DNA from: Streptomyces durmitorensis
Lineage (GTDB): Bacteria > Actinomycetota > Actinomycetes > Streptomycetales > Streptomycetaceae
DNA: 64,000 nt
Direction of reading: 5' to 3'
NCBI RefSeq assembly: GCF_023498005.1
Contig: NZ_CP097289.1
Coordinates: 6,448,001 to 6,512,000, forward strand
Shown: piece after piece, positions 1 to 9,301 of the stretch
Numbering within the stretch: the first letter of the stretch is position 1
How the letters are laid out: every line of letters begins with the position of its first letter
The notes under the pieces: model-generated
Databases searched by the model: none
What the model was told of the DNA's origin: nothing
The model's input: only the letters and a program-made list of their open reading frames with translations
Program-made: the position numbers and the translations under genes

Positions 1-431
1 AGCATCAGATGCCCCCCTGGCCTGAGCACTCTGCGCAGTTCGTCGAGAGCGCTGTCGGGATCGACGAGATGCTCGATGACCTCGCTGAAGAGGACGGCGT
101 CGGCGGAACCGTCGCCGAACGGCAGCCCGCCGTCGGTGAGTTCACCGCGCACGACGTACGGCAGGTGCGCGTGCGCCCGCTTGAGGGCGTCCTGGGACCA
201 GTCGACGCCGACGACGCGATGCCCCGCGAGGAACGGGGCGGCGGCCGCCGCCGCGGTGCCGTCGCCGCAGCCGATGTCGAGGACGACGGAGGTGCGGGCG
301 GTGGCGGGGCCGATGGCGTCGGCGAGCATCCGGGCCTGGCGCAGGCTGCGGGCGTCGCCGGAGGCGACGGGGACGGAGGGGTCCTCGTAGAAGTCCCGCA
401 GGTCGCGGGGTGCGGTGCTGGTACTGGTCAC
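1..431 (-). CDS. Class I SAM-dependent methyltransferase (partial, 3' end beyond window)
   Basis: Translated from a GTG at 431, the frame stays open to the window edge (about 143 residues). It shows a class I Rossmann methyltransferase: glycine-rich motif I VLDIGCGDGT near residue 50, an acidic VVGVDWS strand end that would bind the SAM ribose, and the post-I region ending in ELRRVLRPGGHLM typical of Methyltransf_11/25. The GTG overlaps the stop codon of the upstream acyltransferase gene by four bases (GTGA), so it is the last visible member of the same operon. The substrate cannot be read; the context suggests a surface glycan or lipid. The C-terminal part lies outside the window. Confidence 0.85.
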   Translation of the reverse strand, partial: MTSTSTAPRDLRDFYEDPSVPVASGDARSLRQARMLADAIGPATARTSVVLDIGCGDGTAAAAAAPFLAGHRVVGVDWSQDALKRAHAHLPYVVRGELTDGGLPFGDGSADAVLFSEVIEHLVDPDSALDELRRVLRPGGHLM

Positions 432-2599
432 GGCGTGGTCCCCTCCTCCGTGTGCTCCGTGTGCTCCGTGGCGTGGAGGTAGTGCTCGAAGAGGTCGCGC
501 AGATGGGCTCCGTCACCGCTGCTGAGCAGGGACTTCGACCAGCGCAGGGCCACGTGCAGGCGGCCCGCGGTGGACGCCGTGGTCACGGTCAGGCCGCGTG
601 GCAGACGGGCGGGGGCGGAGAACCAGACGGCGTGCGCGCGTCCCGCGTCACCGAAGTCGAGGGAGTACGGAACGCGCCCGATGTTGCTGAGCAGCGTGGT
701 GGAGGTCCAGGGCGCTGCGGCTCTGCGCAGGCCGCGCGTGACGGCGGCTCTGAGGGTGACGGGCAGGACGGGCGAGGTCAGCAGGGCTGCCCCACGGCCG
801 AGTTGGGGCCGGGGGAGGGCCTTGAGGGCGCGGGTGCGGTCGGCGGTGCGGCGCAGGAGTGCGCCGATGTCCTGCGGCCCCCAGTCCTCGGAGGTCAACT
901 CGGCCGCGCTGAAAGGCACTTCGACGAGCCGCGTGCCGTTCCCGATGGGCATGTCCATGTCCCGGGTCCGGTCGTCGACGGGCATGGTGATCCGGAACGG
1001 CTTGGGCCGGGCCCCGTGCTCCCGGTTCCAGTGCGCGATCATCAGCGCGGTCGCCACCATGAGCTGATCGTTCACGGTGAACGGCGCCCCCTTGGGCCGC
1101 CGCGGCACGGAGAACTCGGCGACGAGCATGCCGTTGCCGGGGGAGGGCTCGGGGGTGCCGCGCGAGACGCGGGCGGGAGGAGCCCACCCGGAGGGCGCGT
1201 CGCCGACGTCCTCGGCACGCTCGGGAGCGGAGGGCGAGGGCGTACGCAGCGGGGGCGCGGCGGGGGAGTTGTCCTGCCCGCCGTACAGCTCGGCGGCGGT
1301 GGCGAGGACGCGGAGGCAGGCGGGGCCGTCGAGGGCGGTGTGGTTGATGGTGAGGAAAAGGACGCTGCTGCTGCTGGCGGGGCGCCTTTCGCTGGCGGGG
1401 CGCCCTGAGCTGGGCGGGGTGCCTCCGGTGCCAGTGCTCCCCAAGGCGCCGGAGGCAGCGGCATTCACCGCGCCACCCGCACCCGCCGCGCCGCCCGCAC
1501 CCGCTGTGCCGCCCGCACCCGCTGTGCCGCCCGCACCCGCTGTGCTGCCTGCACCTGCTGTGCTGCCTGCACCCGTCGTGCTGCCTGCACCTGCTGTGCT
1601 GCCTGCACCCGTCGTGCTGCCTGCACCTGCTGTGCTGCCTGCACCCGTCGTGCTGCCTGCACCTGCTGTGCTGCCTGCACCTGCTGTGCTGCCTGCACCT
1701 GCTGTGCTGCCTGCACCTGCTGTGCTGCCTGCACCCGTCGTGCTGCCTGCACCTGCTGTGCTGCCTGCACCCGTCGTGCTGCCTGCACCTGCTGTGCCGC
1801 CTGCACCCGTCGTGCCGCCCGCACCTGCCGTGCCGCCTGCACCCGTCGTGCCGCCCGCACCCGTCGTGCTGCCTGCACCTGCTGTGCTGCCTGCACCCGT
1901 CGTGCCGCCCGCACCCGCCGCGCCACCCGCACCCGTCGTGCCGCCTGTGCTGCCGGGGACAGGCTGGGTGCCTTCCGTGTGGGTGGTTCCCGGGGTGTTG
2001 GGGACACCGAGGCTGCTGGAGTCGGCCGTGCCCGCCTCTGCGCTTGCGGTGGCTCCGCTCGACTCGGCGACCGCCGGGTTGTCGCCCGAGGCGAGTGCGT
2101 CACCCGCGCCGGGCGAGGTCGGGGCGGCTGCGCTGCCCGGAGTGACGCGCTCGGCGTGGGTATGCGCACTGCCCCCGCCGTCACCCCCGCCGGAGGCGGC
2201 GATCACCTCCAAGCGGATCGGGGGTGAGGCCGACAGGGGTGGGGCCTCGGACAGGGAGCGGACGCGGGCCTTCTTCAGGGCGTCCCGTTCCGCGGACGGG
2301 AACGTCACGACCTCCACGTCCGGATCCGCCGTCAGTTCCCACTCGTAGCGGCGGCGGTACCAAGGCCCCCGCGCCTCCCGCATCAGGATGCGCGGGTGGC
2401 GGCGCAGGGCCTCGTTGAACGCGGCCTTCAGGCGGGCCGGGTCCGGGGTGCCCGGCAGGTGGACCTCGATGTGTACCGTCTCCGGCTCCTCCTCCTGGAG
2501 GCAGTGCCGGGCGACCTCGTCGACGACGGGGAACGGCACGCGCTCCGGGGGCCGTTCGGGTCCGTCCGCGTGACGTGCCGGGTGATCGAGTGCGGTCAT
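428..2599 (-). CDS. Condensation/WS-DGAT-like acyltransferase interrupted by a hexapeptide-repeat insert
   Basis: 723 residues. The N-terminal ~165 residues (including PARLKAAFNEALRRHPRILMR) and the C-terminal ~310 residues look like the two halves of a condensation-superfamily acyltransferase (CoA-dependent, wax ester synthase or NRPS C-domain fold). The catalytic-type motif HTALDG falls at residues 420-425, whereas in ordinary family members the HxxxDG motif sits near residue 130-150. The extra ~230 residues are low complexity, with 26 in-frame six-residue units of type G-[SG]-[TA]-[TA]-G-A flanked by Ser/Thr/Gly-rich spacers. Start and stop both overlap neighbours by four bases, so it is translationally coupled in the glycan/lipid operon. 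The substrate is unknown; acylation of a glycan or lipid is an inference. The intact flanking halves argue against a pseudogene. Confidence 0.75.
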   Translation of the reverse strand: MTALDHPARHADGPERPPERVPFPVVDEVARHCLQEEEPETVHIEVHLPGTPDPARLKAAFNEALRRHPRILMREARGPWYRRRYEWELTADPDVEVVTFPSAERDALKKARVRSLSEAPPLSASPPIRLEVIAASGGGDGGGSAHTHAERVTPGSAAAPTSPGAGDALASGDNPAVAESSGATASAEAGTADSSSLGVPNTPGTTHTEGTQPVPGSTGGTTGAGGAAGAGGTTGAGSTAGAGSTTGAGGTTGAGGTAGAGGTTGAGGTAGAGSTTGAGSTAGAGSTTGAGSTAGAGSTAGAGSTAGAGSTAGAGSTTGAGSTAGAGSTTGAGSTAGAGSTTGAGSTAGAGSTAGAGGTAGAGGTAGAGGAAGAGGAVNAAASGALGSTGTGGTPPSSGRPASERRPASSSSVLFLTINHTALDGPACLRVLATAAELYGGQDNSPAAPPLRTPSPSAPERAEDVGDAPSGWAPPARVSRGTPEPSPGNGMLVAEFSVPRRPKGAPFTVNDQLMVATALMIAHWNREHGARPKPFRITMPVDDRTRDMDMPIGNGTRLVEVPFSAAELTSEDWGPQDIGALLRRTADRTRALKALPRPQLGRGAALLTSPVLPVTLRAAVTRGLRRAAAPWTSTTLLSNIGRVPYSLDFGDAGRAHAVWFSAPARLPRGLTVTTASTAGRLHVALRWSKSLLSSGDGAHLRDLFEHYLHATEHTEHTEEGTTP
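1478..1945 (-). repeat. Minisatellite: 26 tandem 18-bp units, in frame within the acyltransferase gene
   Basis: Exactly 468 bp, 26 back-to-back units of 18 bp. On the coding strand the main versions read GGCAGCACAGCAGGTGCA (GSTAGA) and GGCAGCACGACGGGTGCA (GSTTGA), with GC-richer variants (GGTAGA, GGAAGA) at both ends. The central units are nearly identical at the DNA level, which suggests recent slippage or unequal crossing-over. There are no spacers, so it is not a CRISPR array. A unit length divisible by three keeps any copy-number change in frame. Confidence 0.95.
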
Positions 2600-5500
2600 C
2601 GTTCCGTGTCCTCCCCGGGGGCGGAGGGCGCCGCGGCTCCCGCGAGCCCCTCCTCCGACCTTGGCCTGCGCCGCCTGAAGCGCGTGGTCCGCGCGGTCCG
2701 CGTGCCCGACGGTGCCGGTTCCGGCTGGGCGGACGCGGGGCCCCTGGCGGAGATGGTGGAGCTGGTGGCCGCCTGCGGCGCGCCACCGTCCTGGCCGCTG
2801 CCGGGGCCGCCCGGCTCGTTCTCCCCGCGCTTCCTGCGCGGCAGCGGCGTCGTCCCCAGATCCCGGTCGGGACCCAGCGGCTGAGGCGCCACCGGAGGAG
2901 CCGCGGGCGGCGGCTGGTGCGCAGGCGGCTGGTGCGGAGGCGGACCCCAGGGGGCGGCCTCGCCACCTCCACCCGTGTCCCCGGATCCGTACGCCGCCGG
3001 TTCCTCCGCGGCGGCACCCCGCACGCTCACCAGCGCCGCGAACAGAGCGATGAGCGCCAGGAGTTGGGCGGCCGGGCTGAACGCGCCCGCGTCCGACGTC
3101 GTCGGCTCACCAGCTCCCACCGCCGCCACGATCCCCGCCCCGGCCATCGCCACGAAGGCGAGCGGGACGAGCAGCGCGTGACGGCGCCACGCGAGGAGGG
3201 CCAGCGCCGGCACGAGCAGCGCGAACCAGCCCGCGATCACCGCGGCCACCAGCGTCAGCGCCACCGTGCCCAGGATCAGACCGGGCGCGGGCGGCGCCAG
3301 GTCGGGACCGTCCGGGTTCGGCTCGCGGCGCCGGATCAGGACCAGGGCGAGCAGGGCCAGGACGGCGACACCGCCGCCGATCAGGCCGATCTCGTAGATC
3401 CGCGACGGCTCGTAACTCAGCTTGACCGTGCCGCCCTCGCCCTCGGGGACCAGGAAGCCCTGCTGCCAGCCGTCGAGGCGTACGGACGACAGCTCCTTGC
3501 CGTTGAGCGTCGCCTTCCAGCCGTCGTTGACGTTCTCGTACGTCGAGAGATAGGAGGCCGCGCCCGCGCCCACCGCGATCTCGCGCCGGTCGCCGAGCCA
3601 GTCCTTGATGTTCAGGGAACGGGACTCCTCGTCGATCGTGCCCGGCGTCCCCTGCGTCAGCGAGACGTCCATGAGGGTGAGCGGACCCGCGTCCCCGGCC
3701 TCGACGGTGTGCTCGCCGGAGCCGAGGGAGACCTTCGTGTTCTCCGTGCCGCGCGAGCAGAGCGTCACCTCGATGGGCCGCCGCTCGACCAGATCCCGTA
3801 CGGAACCCTTGGCGCTCGTCGCGTACAGCTTGCCGTCGACGGCGAGCTCCGGGCCTTCCCCGCAGGCGAGTTCGAACTTCTCCGAGGCCGCGGGCTGCTT
3901 CGTCCGGTACTTGTCCAGGGCCGGGACGTAGACCTCGGTGAGGCCCACCGGCAGTTGCAGGTCGTCGTCCGCCACCGGGTTGTGGACCGTCAGGGGCGCG
4001 GTCTCGGTGATCGTGACGGTCAGCTCGTCCGTGGTGATCGGAGAGAACCGCGCGTTGCCGTTCTCGTCGACCCCGGCGACCGCCGCACCGTCCGGCGAGC
4101 TGATCTCGATCTTCTCGGGGCGCGTCGAGAGCCCGCCCGCCGCCGGAAGGACGATCTCACCGATCGGCTGCTTGCCCTTCCACTTCAGATGGACCACCGG
4201 ACTGTCACCGGCGATCCAGGCCGTCGTCAGATCGCCGTCCGTGAGGTTGCGCGGCGACAGGCTGCCGCCGAGCTTCGACGTGGAGTCGGCGCTCGCGACG
4301 ATCTGGTCCTTCTGCTCCGGAGCCACCTTGTAGAGCAGCTTGTCAAGATCGGACCCCGGCACGGCGACCGCGCTCGCACTCACCTCGTACTCGGCCTCGG
4401 CCGGAGTCTCGAAGCGGCGGTGCAGCCCCGCCTCGGAGTTGACCGGCGACAGCGCGCTCGGGTCCGAGGAGCGGTGCATCGAGTACGTCGTCGCGTCGGC
4501 GCCCGCGGCCCCTTCCCGACTGGCGTCGGACCCGGTGTCCTTGGGCAGCTGGAGCAGCTTCGTCACGCGCACACCCGGCACGGTGATCTCCGAGAACCCC
4601 GCGCCCGTCAGGCCCTCGTGGCCGATCTGCGCGTCGAGGATGGTGACCTTCAGCCAGCTGGAATCACCGGCAGGGGCCTTGACGCTCTGCCGCATGCCGT
4701 TGGGCTGGAGCGAACTCGTGCGGCTGCCCTGCTCCGTCTCCACCTTCACCCGCGTCGGCGCGGCCCGCACGCCCTCCTGCGGCAGCGGGATGACCCGGAT
4801 CGAGGCGGGGATGGACTCCTTGGACCTGAACTCCGCCTTGATCCAGGCGCCCTTCGGCTTTCCGGGGCTGCCCTCGGCCCACGAAGTGGCGGGGTTGCCG
4901 TCGAAGGCGTTCACGGGGTCGTACTGCGGCAGGTGGAAGAGCCAGTTGCCGTAGCTCGACGCCGTCACGGACTTCGCGCCGCGCAGCACCGCCGTCGTCT
5001 GGTGCTCGATCCCCTTGGTCGGGAGGATCTGGTGGGGCTTCTTGCCCGCGTCCTGGACGGCGTCGCTCGCGTTGCGTTCGCCCGGTGTGTACGTATAGGA
5101 GGTGTTGGAGTTGACCAGGCCGAAGCGCGTGTCGGCCCGGCGAAGTCCGTCACCGACCGCCTGCAGGCCGGGAGTTCCGACGCCCGGGTGGTTGTCGCCC
5201 GTCAGGACGGAGGGGCGGTCGCGCATCGAGGGGTCGGCGGACAGCTGGAGCAGCGATTCGGGGCCGCCGCTCACCACGGCCGTGTTGGAGACCGGCTTGA
5301 TCCCGGCCTGCCCCGGCCGCTCGGCGCCCGAGCTCGGGGCGTAGATCTCCACCGCGCGCTCGCGCGGGTAGAGGCCCTCGACCTGGAGGGGCGTGTCCTT
5401 GGGGATCGTTCCGCCGGTCTCTGTCGGACCGAAGCCGGTGACACGGTCGAAGCCCGACTCCTCCAGGGTCCGCTTCACGGTCGCGGTGGGCACGTTCCCG

Positions 5501-7140
5501 ATCTGGTCGGGGTCGAGGTCATTGCGTACGACGACGTAGTACAGGCCCGCGCGCGTCAGGTAGTCGCGCAGACCGGGGACCGCGCCGCCCGTCGTGAGCG
5601 CCTGCTCCACCGCGTCCATCGCGCGCCGGTTGCCGGGCGTGCCGAACGGGACGTAGTCCCGCTGCGCCCAGCGCGACTCGGCGAGCACGTCGAGGGGCTG
5701 GTCGATGGGCGAGCCCCAGGTGTAGATGCCGTGCGCGGTGGCGGGCACCACGAGCGCGCGGGAGTCGGGGGAGTACTTCTTCAGCCAGTCGCCCGTCGCC
5801 TCCCAGTAGTTGGGCAGCTTCTGGAACGAACCGGGCTGGAGGATCGAGCCGTTCAAGTAAGGGAAGGCGAGCCCCGGAAGGACCAGCAGGGCGGCGATCA
5901 GCGGGGCGAACTTGCGCCCGCGCACCGGCCGCGCCCCGCGCGACTGCGCGGCCACGCCCACGAGATGCATCAGACCGAAGACAAGGGCGAGCGCGAGGCC
6001 CGTCTGGAACTTGTAGATGTTGCGGAAGGGGACGAGCCCGCCGTTCAGCCACGACTGCACCGTCTCGTGGAAGGGCGCCCCGAACGCGCCGCCGTACCCG
6101 GCGAGCGTGATCAGGACGACCGAGAGCACGGTCAGGACCAGCCAGCGCCGCTCCGGCAGATCGCGCCGCGCGAGCCCGGCGAGGCCGAGAGCGGCGGCGA
6201 GCGCCGAGCAGACGACGACGATCACGGACGTCGCGACCGTCCACCCCGCGGGCAGCCATGCCTCGCCGAAGTGCAGGTACGCGACCCAGTTGCCGGCGCC
6301 GCGCAGCGTCTCCGTGGCCGACATCGTGCCGGTCGTGGTGGCCGAATTCTCCACGTACGGAAGGAAGTTCTCGCCGTAGATGCCGAGCATCAACAGCGGC
6401 ACCACCCACCAGGCGGTGGCGAGGATGACGCCGGGCACCCACCAGGTGATCAGCTTCCGCTTGCGCGGGCCGTTCGGTCTCGACAGGAGATACAGGCCCA
6501 CCGGAAGGAGGGACGCCAGCGTCGCCGCCGCGTTCACGCCGCCCATGAAGGGGATGACGAGCGCCGAGCGCAGGGCCGCCGAGCGCGCGCTGATCCGGTC
6601 GTTCGTCAGCGGGAGCAGCACCCACGGCAGCAGGGCGCCGGGCAGTGCCGCCGCCGACGTCGACCCGACGACGACCGTGAACGTCGGCCACAGGGCGTAC
6701 GCCACCGCGCCGATCAGCCGGCTCGAACTGCTGCCGATCCGCAGCCGCTCGGCGAGCCGCAGCGCACCCCAGAACGCGGTGGCCACGATCAGCGAGAGCC
6801 AGAGCCGCTCCGCGAGCCACACGGGCAGCTGGACGAGATCCGCCAGGCCGTAGAACGGCAGCATCGGCCACGTATAGCCGACGTACTGGTCCTGGATCCC
6901 GCCGAAGCCGCCCCGGTCGTGCCAGAGCTGGCCCAGGTCGGAGAGGAACTGCCAGGGGTCGACGGCGACCCCCAGCTTGGTGTCGAACGTCATCCGCCCC
7001 GGCTTCACGGCCAGGAAGAGGACGAAGACCACGGCCCAGAACCCGAGGAGCCAGCGCTTGGAGCGCGGACCTCTGCCGGGTTCGGGGGCGTCAGCCGTTG
7101 GCCGGACTGCCGCCGGGGGTGGGGCCTGGACCGTGGTCAT
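2596..7140 (-). CDS. AftD-like alpha-(1->3)-arabinofuranosyltransferase family protein (DUF3367)
   Basis: About 1,514 residues, a giant membrane glycosyltransferase of the GT-C fold. The N-terminal ~450 residues carry many transmembrane segments. An early loop has the acidic sequence MTFDTKLGVAVDPWQFL in the position of the GT-C catalytic Asp. The long extracytoplasmic middle (roughly residues 550-1300) contains segments resembling discoidin/carbohydrate-binding modules (NAFDGNPATSWAEG; NLTDGDLTTAWIAG). The last ~200 residues carry several more membrane helices and a proline-rich tail. It matches the AftD/DUF3367 family, which in mycobacteria adds arabinofuranose to arabinan. Streptomyces lacks mycolyl-arabinogalactan, so the substrate here is probably different. 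The chosen ATG gives a four-base overlap with the upstream methyltransferase stop; a GTG at 7146 is an alternative. The downstream gene overlaps by four bases too. Confidence 0.85.
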   Translation of the reverse strand: MTTVQAPPPAAVRPTADAPEPGRGPRSKRWLLGFWAVVFVLFLAVKPGRMTFDTKLGVAVDPWQFLSDLGQLWHDRGGFGGIQDQYVGYTWPMLPFYGLADLVQLPVWLAERLWLSLIVATAFWGALRLAERLRIGSSSSRLIGAVAYALWPTFTVVVGSTSAAALPGALLPWVLLPLTNDRISARSAALRSALVIPFMGGVNAAATLASLLPVGLYLLSRPNGPRKRKLITWWVPGVILATAWWVVPLLMLGIYGENFLPYVENSATTTGTMSATETLRGAGNWVAYLHFGEAWLPAGWTVATSVIVVVCSALAAALGLAGLARRDLPERRWLVLTVLSVVLITLAGYGGAFGAPFHETVQSWLNGGLVPFRNIYKFQTGLALALVFGLMHLVGVAAQSRGARPVRGRKFAPLIAALLVLPGLAFPYLNGSILQPGSFQKLPNYWEATGDWLKKYSPDSRALVVPATAHGIYTWGSPIDQPLDVLAESRWAQRDYVPFGTPGNRRAMDAVEQALTTGGAVPGLRDYLTRAGLYYVVVRNDLDPDQIGNVPTATVKRTLEESGFDRVTGFGPTETGGTIPKDTPLQVEGLYPRERAVEIYAPSSGAERPGQAGIKPVSNTAVVSGGPESLLQLSADPSMRDRPSVLTGDNHPGVGTPGLQAVGDGLRRADTRFGLVNSNTSYTYTPGERNASDAVQDAGKKPHQILPTKGIEHQTTAVLRGAKSVTASSYGNWLFHLPQYDPVNAFDGNPATSWAEGSPGKPKGAWIKAEFRSKESIPASIRVIPLPQEGVRAAPTRVKVETEQGSRTSSLQPNGMRQSVKAPAGDSSWLKVTILDAQIGHEGLTGAGFSEITVPGVRVTKLLQLPKDTGSDASREGAAGADATTYSMHRSSDPSALSPVNSEAGLHRRFETPAEAEYEVSASAVAVPGSDLDKLLYKVAPEQKDQIVASADSTSKLGGSLSPRNLTDGDLTTAWIAGDSPVVHLKWKGKQPIGEIVLPAAGGLSTRPEKIEISSPDGAAVAGVDENGNARFSPITTDELTVTITETAPLTVHNPVADDDLQLPVGLTEVYVPALDKYRTKQPAASEKFELACGEGPELAVDGKLYATSAKGSVRDLVERRPIEVTLCSRGTENTKVSLGSGEHTVEAGDAGPLTLMDVSLTQGTPGTIDEESRSLNIKDWLGDRREIAVGAGAASYLSTYENVNDGWKATLNGKELSSVRLDGWQQGFLVPEGEGGTVKLSYEPSRIYEIGLIGGGVAVLALLALVLIRRREPNPDGPDLAPPAPGLILGTVALTLVAAVIAGWFALLVPALALLAWRRHALLVPLAFVAMAGAGIVAAVGAGEPTTSDAGAFSPAAQLLALIALFAALVSVRGAAAEEPAAYGSGDTGGGGEAAPWGPPPHQPPAHQPPPAAPPVAPQPLGPDRDLGTTPLPRRKRGENEPGGPGSGQDGGAPQAATSSTISARGPASAQPEPAPSGTRTARTTRFRRRRPRSEEGLAGAAAPSAPGEDTER

Positions 7141-7856
7141 GGACACCGCCTGAGGATGAGGAGGAGATTCCAGGTGGCGAACTCGCGTACACCCGGCACT
7201 TTGGTGATGCCACTGGCCCAGAACGGCCAGTAGCGGGACCGTGCGGACACGACGGACACGTCTTCCCTCGCCCGCACTTGGCGCAGGGTCGGGCCGACGT
7301 GGTGAGCGAAGAGGTTCTCGCCGAGCGTGTGTTTGGCTGCTTTACCGGTACGTCGTTCATAGCGGGCGCGCCCACGGGCGCCGCCCAGGTAGTGCCAGGG
7401 CGCCCACTCGTGGCCGCCCCACGGCGAGTACCAGTTGGTGAAGGAGACGTAGATCAGACCACCCGGCCTGGTCACCCGCACCATCTCGCTGAGGAACGTC
7501 TGCGGATCGTCCACGTGCTCGAGGACGTTGGAGGAGAAAGTGACATCGGCGACGCCGTCCGCCAGCGGGAGCAGGTAGCCGTCGGCGACGACCGAACCCT
7601 CCGGCGGCTTGGCGCCCAGCTCGGCCGGGTCCGGCTCGAAGAGGAAACTCTGCGCGCCGCGCCGCCGGAACTCCTCGGTGAAGTAGCCGCCGCCACCGCC
7701 GACATCGACGACGACACGGCCCTTGACCGGTCCATAGGCCTCGACCTGGTCGGCGGCGTCACGGGCGAGCAGGGTGTAACACCGCTCGGGCTCTTGCTGC
7801 TCGCGCAGGAAGGCCCGGAAGAGGGTGAGCGAGCGCCGCAGCGAAGGATCTCTCAT
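7137..7856 (-). CDS. Class I SAM-dependent methyltransferase
   Basis: 239 residues from the ATG at 7856 (MRDPSLRRSLTLF...), which has an AAGG-type ribosome site just upstream. The frame is open further upstream to 8045 but that would overlap the glycosyltransferase by 110 bp, so the shorter start is preferred. Motif I is VVVDVGGGGGYFTEEF (near residue 50), followed by an acidic FLFEPDP, then DVTFSSNVLEHVDDP and MVRVTRPGGLIYVSF, all typical of Methyltransf_11. It overlaps the AftD-like gene by four bases. It probably modifies a surface saccharide or lipid together with the neighbouring glycosyltransferase; this is inferred from context only. Confidence 0.85.
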   Translation of the reverse strand: MRDPSLRRSLTLFRAFLREQQEPERCYTLLARDAADQVEAYGPVKGRVVVDVGGGGGYFTEEFRRRGAQSFLFEPDPAELGAKPPEGSVVADGYLLPLADGVADVTFSSNVLEHVDDPQTFLSEMVRVTRPGGLIYVSFTNWYSPWGGHEWAPWHYLGGARGRARYERRTGKAAKHTLGENLFAHHVGPTLRQVRAREDVSVVSARSRYWPFWASGITKVPGVREFATWNLLLILRRCP

Positions 7857-7935
7857 GCCCTTGAGCCACTTTCTGCCGCGGGGCAAACGGTCGGGTGGGC
7901 GGGAGAAGAAAGCGCACGCCGCGCTGCCGGGACAC

Positions 7936-9093
7936 TCATGGCGCACCGATGCCCGACGCCACGGCTTCTGCGGCCACGGCTTGAAACTCACGTACGGAAT
8001 TCGCCCACCGGTAACCGGTCGCCCGTTCGCCCGCCGCCTTGCCAAAGGTCTCGCGGCGCTCGGAGCTCAGCGCCAGGGTGCACCAGGCGGCGGCGAAGGA
8101 ACTCTCGCCCCGGGCGAGCAGCCCGGTCACGCCGTCCTCGATGGAGTCACGCACACCCGGTACGTCGAAGCCGATCGCCGGGGTCGAGCGGGTCGCCGCC
8201 TCGGTGATGACCAGGCCCCAGCCCTCCACGGCGGAGGGATGAAGCAGCATCCACGCCTCGCAGAGCAGCCGGTGCTTCTCGGCCTCGGAGACATGGCCCT
8301 TGAACTCCACGCCAGGACCGGCGAGTTGCTGCAGCCGCTGCCGCTCGGGCCCGTCGCCCACGATCACCAGACGTCCTCCGGTGACGGGTCTGACGCGCTC
8401 CCAGAGGCGAAGGAGCAGATCGATGCGCTTGTACTCGACGAGCCGTCCCATCGCCAGGAACAAAGGCTCGTCCGAGCGGGGGTGGAGCGGGCCCGGCTCC
8501 TCGACCCCGTTGTGGACTATGCGTATTCGCTCACGCTCGACGCCTATCGCGCGCAGGGCGGTGGCCGTCGACGGCGAGACGGCCACCAGGAGATTGCCGC
8601 GCTGGGCACCGGAGAGCGACCAGTGTTCGAGTCTTCGGCCGAGCCGGGCCGCGGGGGCGAGCGCGCCCTGGAAGCGCATCCCCCACAGATCGGTGTGGAC
8701 GTGGTTGACCAGGCACAGCGTGGGCCCGCGGTGCCACAGCGGCGCCAGGTACGGCATGCCGTTGCAGACCTCGACAAGGAGGTCGCAGTCGCCGACCTGC
8801 CGGGTGAAGGCGGAGCGCGAGCGCAGATAGTGCCCGAGGTCTCCGCCGGCCGACACGACGCGGTAGTCGCGGAAGGCGGCAGGGCCCCCGCACAGGAGGG
8901 TGACCTCATGGCCGAGCTTGCTCAGTCCGTCGGCCAGTCGGTCGACGAGCAGTTCGGATCCGCCCGCGGCCGGGTTTCCGAGGTCGCGCCGGGCGAGAAA
9001 AACGATCCGGCTCGGCTGCGGGGGAAGTGCCGGGAGCCGTTGCGCGACCCGGGGGGCGGCGTCGCGCAGCGGAGAAGGCACGTGCTGGGGCAT
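7936..9093 (-). CDS. Glycosyltransferase family 4 (GT-B fold)
   Basis: 385 residues. The N-terminal Rossmann half has the donor/acceptor loop DLGNPAAGGSELLVDRLADGLSKLGHEVTLL. The C-terminal GT1/GT4 half has PLFLAMGRLVEYKRIDLLLRLW, VIVGDGPERQRL and the retaining-GT4 signature region LLHPSAVEGWGLVITEAA, with the E-x7-E type nucleotide-sugar binding element. It is cytoplasmic, as expected for a nucleotide-sugar-dependent enzyme. It is the first gene of the minus-strand block leading into the methyltransferase (79-bp gap) and the AftD-like gene. Sugar specificity cannot be read. Confidence 0.88.
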   Translation of the reverse strand: MPQHVPSPLRDAAPRVAQRLPALPPQPSRIVFLARRDLGNPAAGGSELLVDRLADGLSKLGHEVTLLCGGPAAFRDYRVVSAGGDLGHYLRSRSAFTRQVGDCDLLVEVCNGMPYLAPLWHRGPTLCLVNHVHTDLWGMRFQGALAPAARLGRRLEHWSLSGAQRGNLLVAVSPSTATALRAIGVERERIRIVHNGVEEPGPLHPRSDEPLFLAMGRLVEYKRIDLLLRLWERVRPVTGGRLVIVGDGPERQRLQQLAGPGVEFKGHVSEAEKHRLLCEAWMLLHPSAVEGWGLVITEAATRSTPAIGFDVPGVRDSIEDGVTGLLARGESSFAAAWCTLALSSERRETFGKAAGERATGYRWANSVREFQAVAAEAVASGIGAP

Positions 9094-9301
9094 GCGTGCT
9101 CCAACTCGTCAGGGTGCGGAACCGTGAGGTCGCTATGGGGGGTTGCACCGTTCGGGGGTCGCTTGCGGAGGTGCTGTGCTCTGGCTGTGCGGGGGCGGTG
9201 CGGGGACTGTGCTGGGGTGGGGTCGTTAGTTTTCGCCGCCGTGTTCGACGCGGCTACTCACCGAAGTGACAACTTTCGGGGTTTCAACTGCTGACGTCTC
9301 A

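Noticed and set aside
1478..1945. Possible CRISPR array
   Set aside because: Units are directly adjacent with no spacers and encode an in-frame hexapeptide.
2575..7233. Open frame of 1,552 codons on the plus strand
   Set aside because: It is antisense to the AftD-like gene, Arg/Gly/Asp-rich without domains, and results from GC-skewed codon positions.
7857..8045. Longer start for the methyltransferase at 7137-7856
   Set aside because: Would overlap the glycosyltransferase gene by 110 bp and adds an atypical basic N-terminus.
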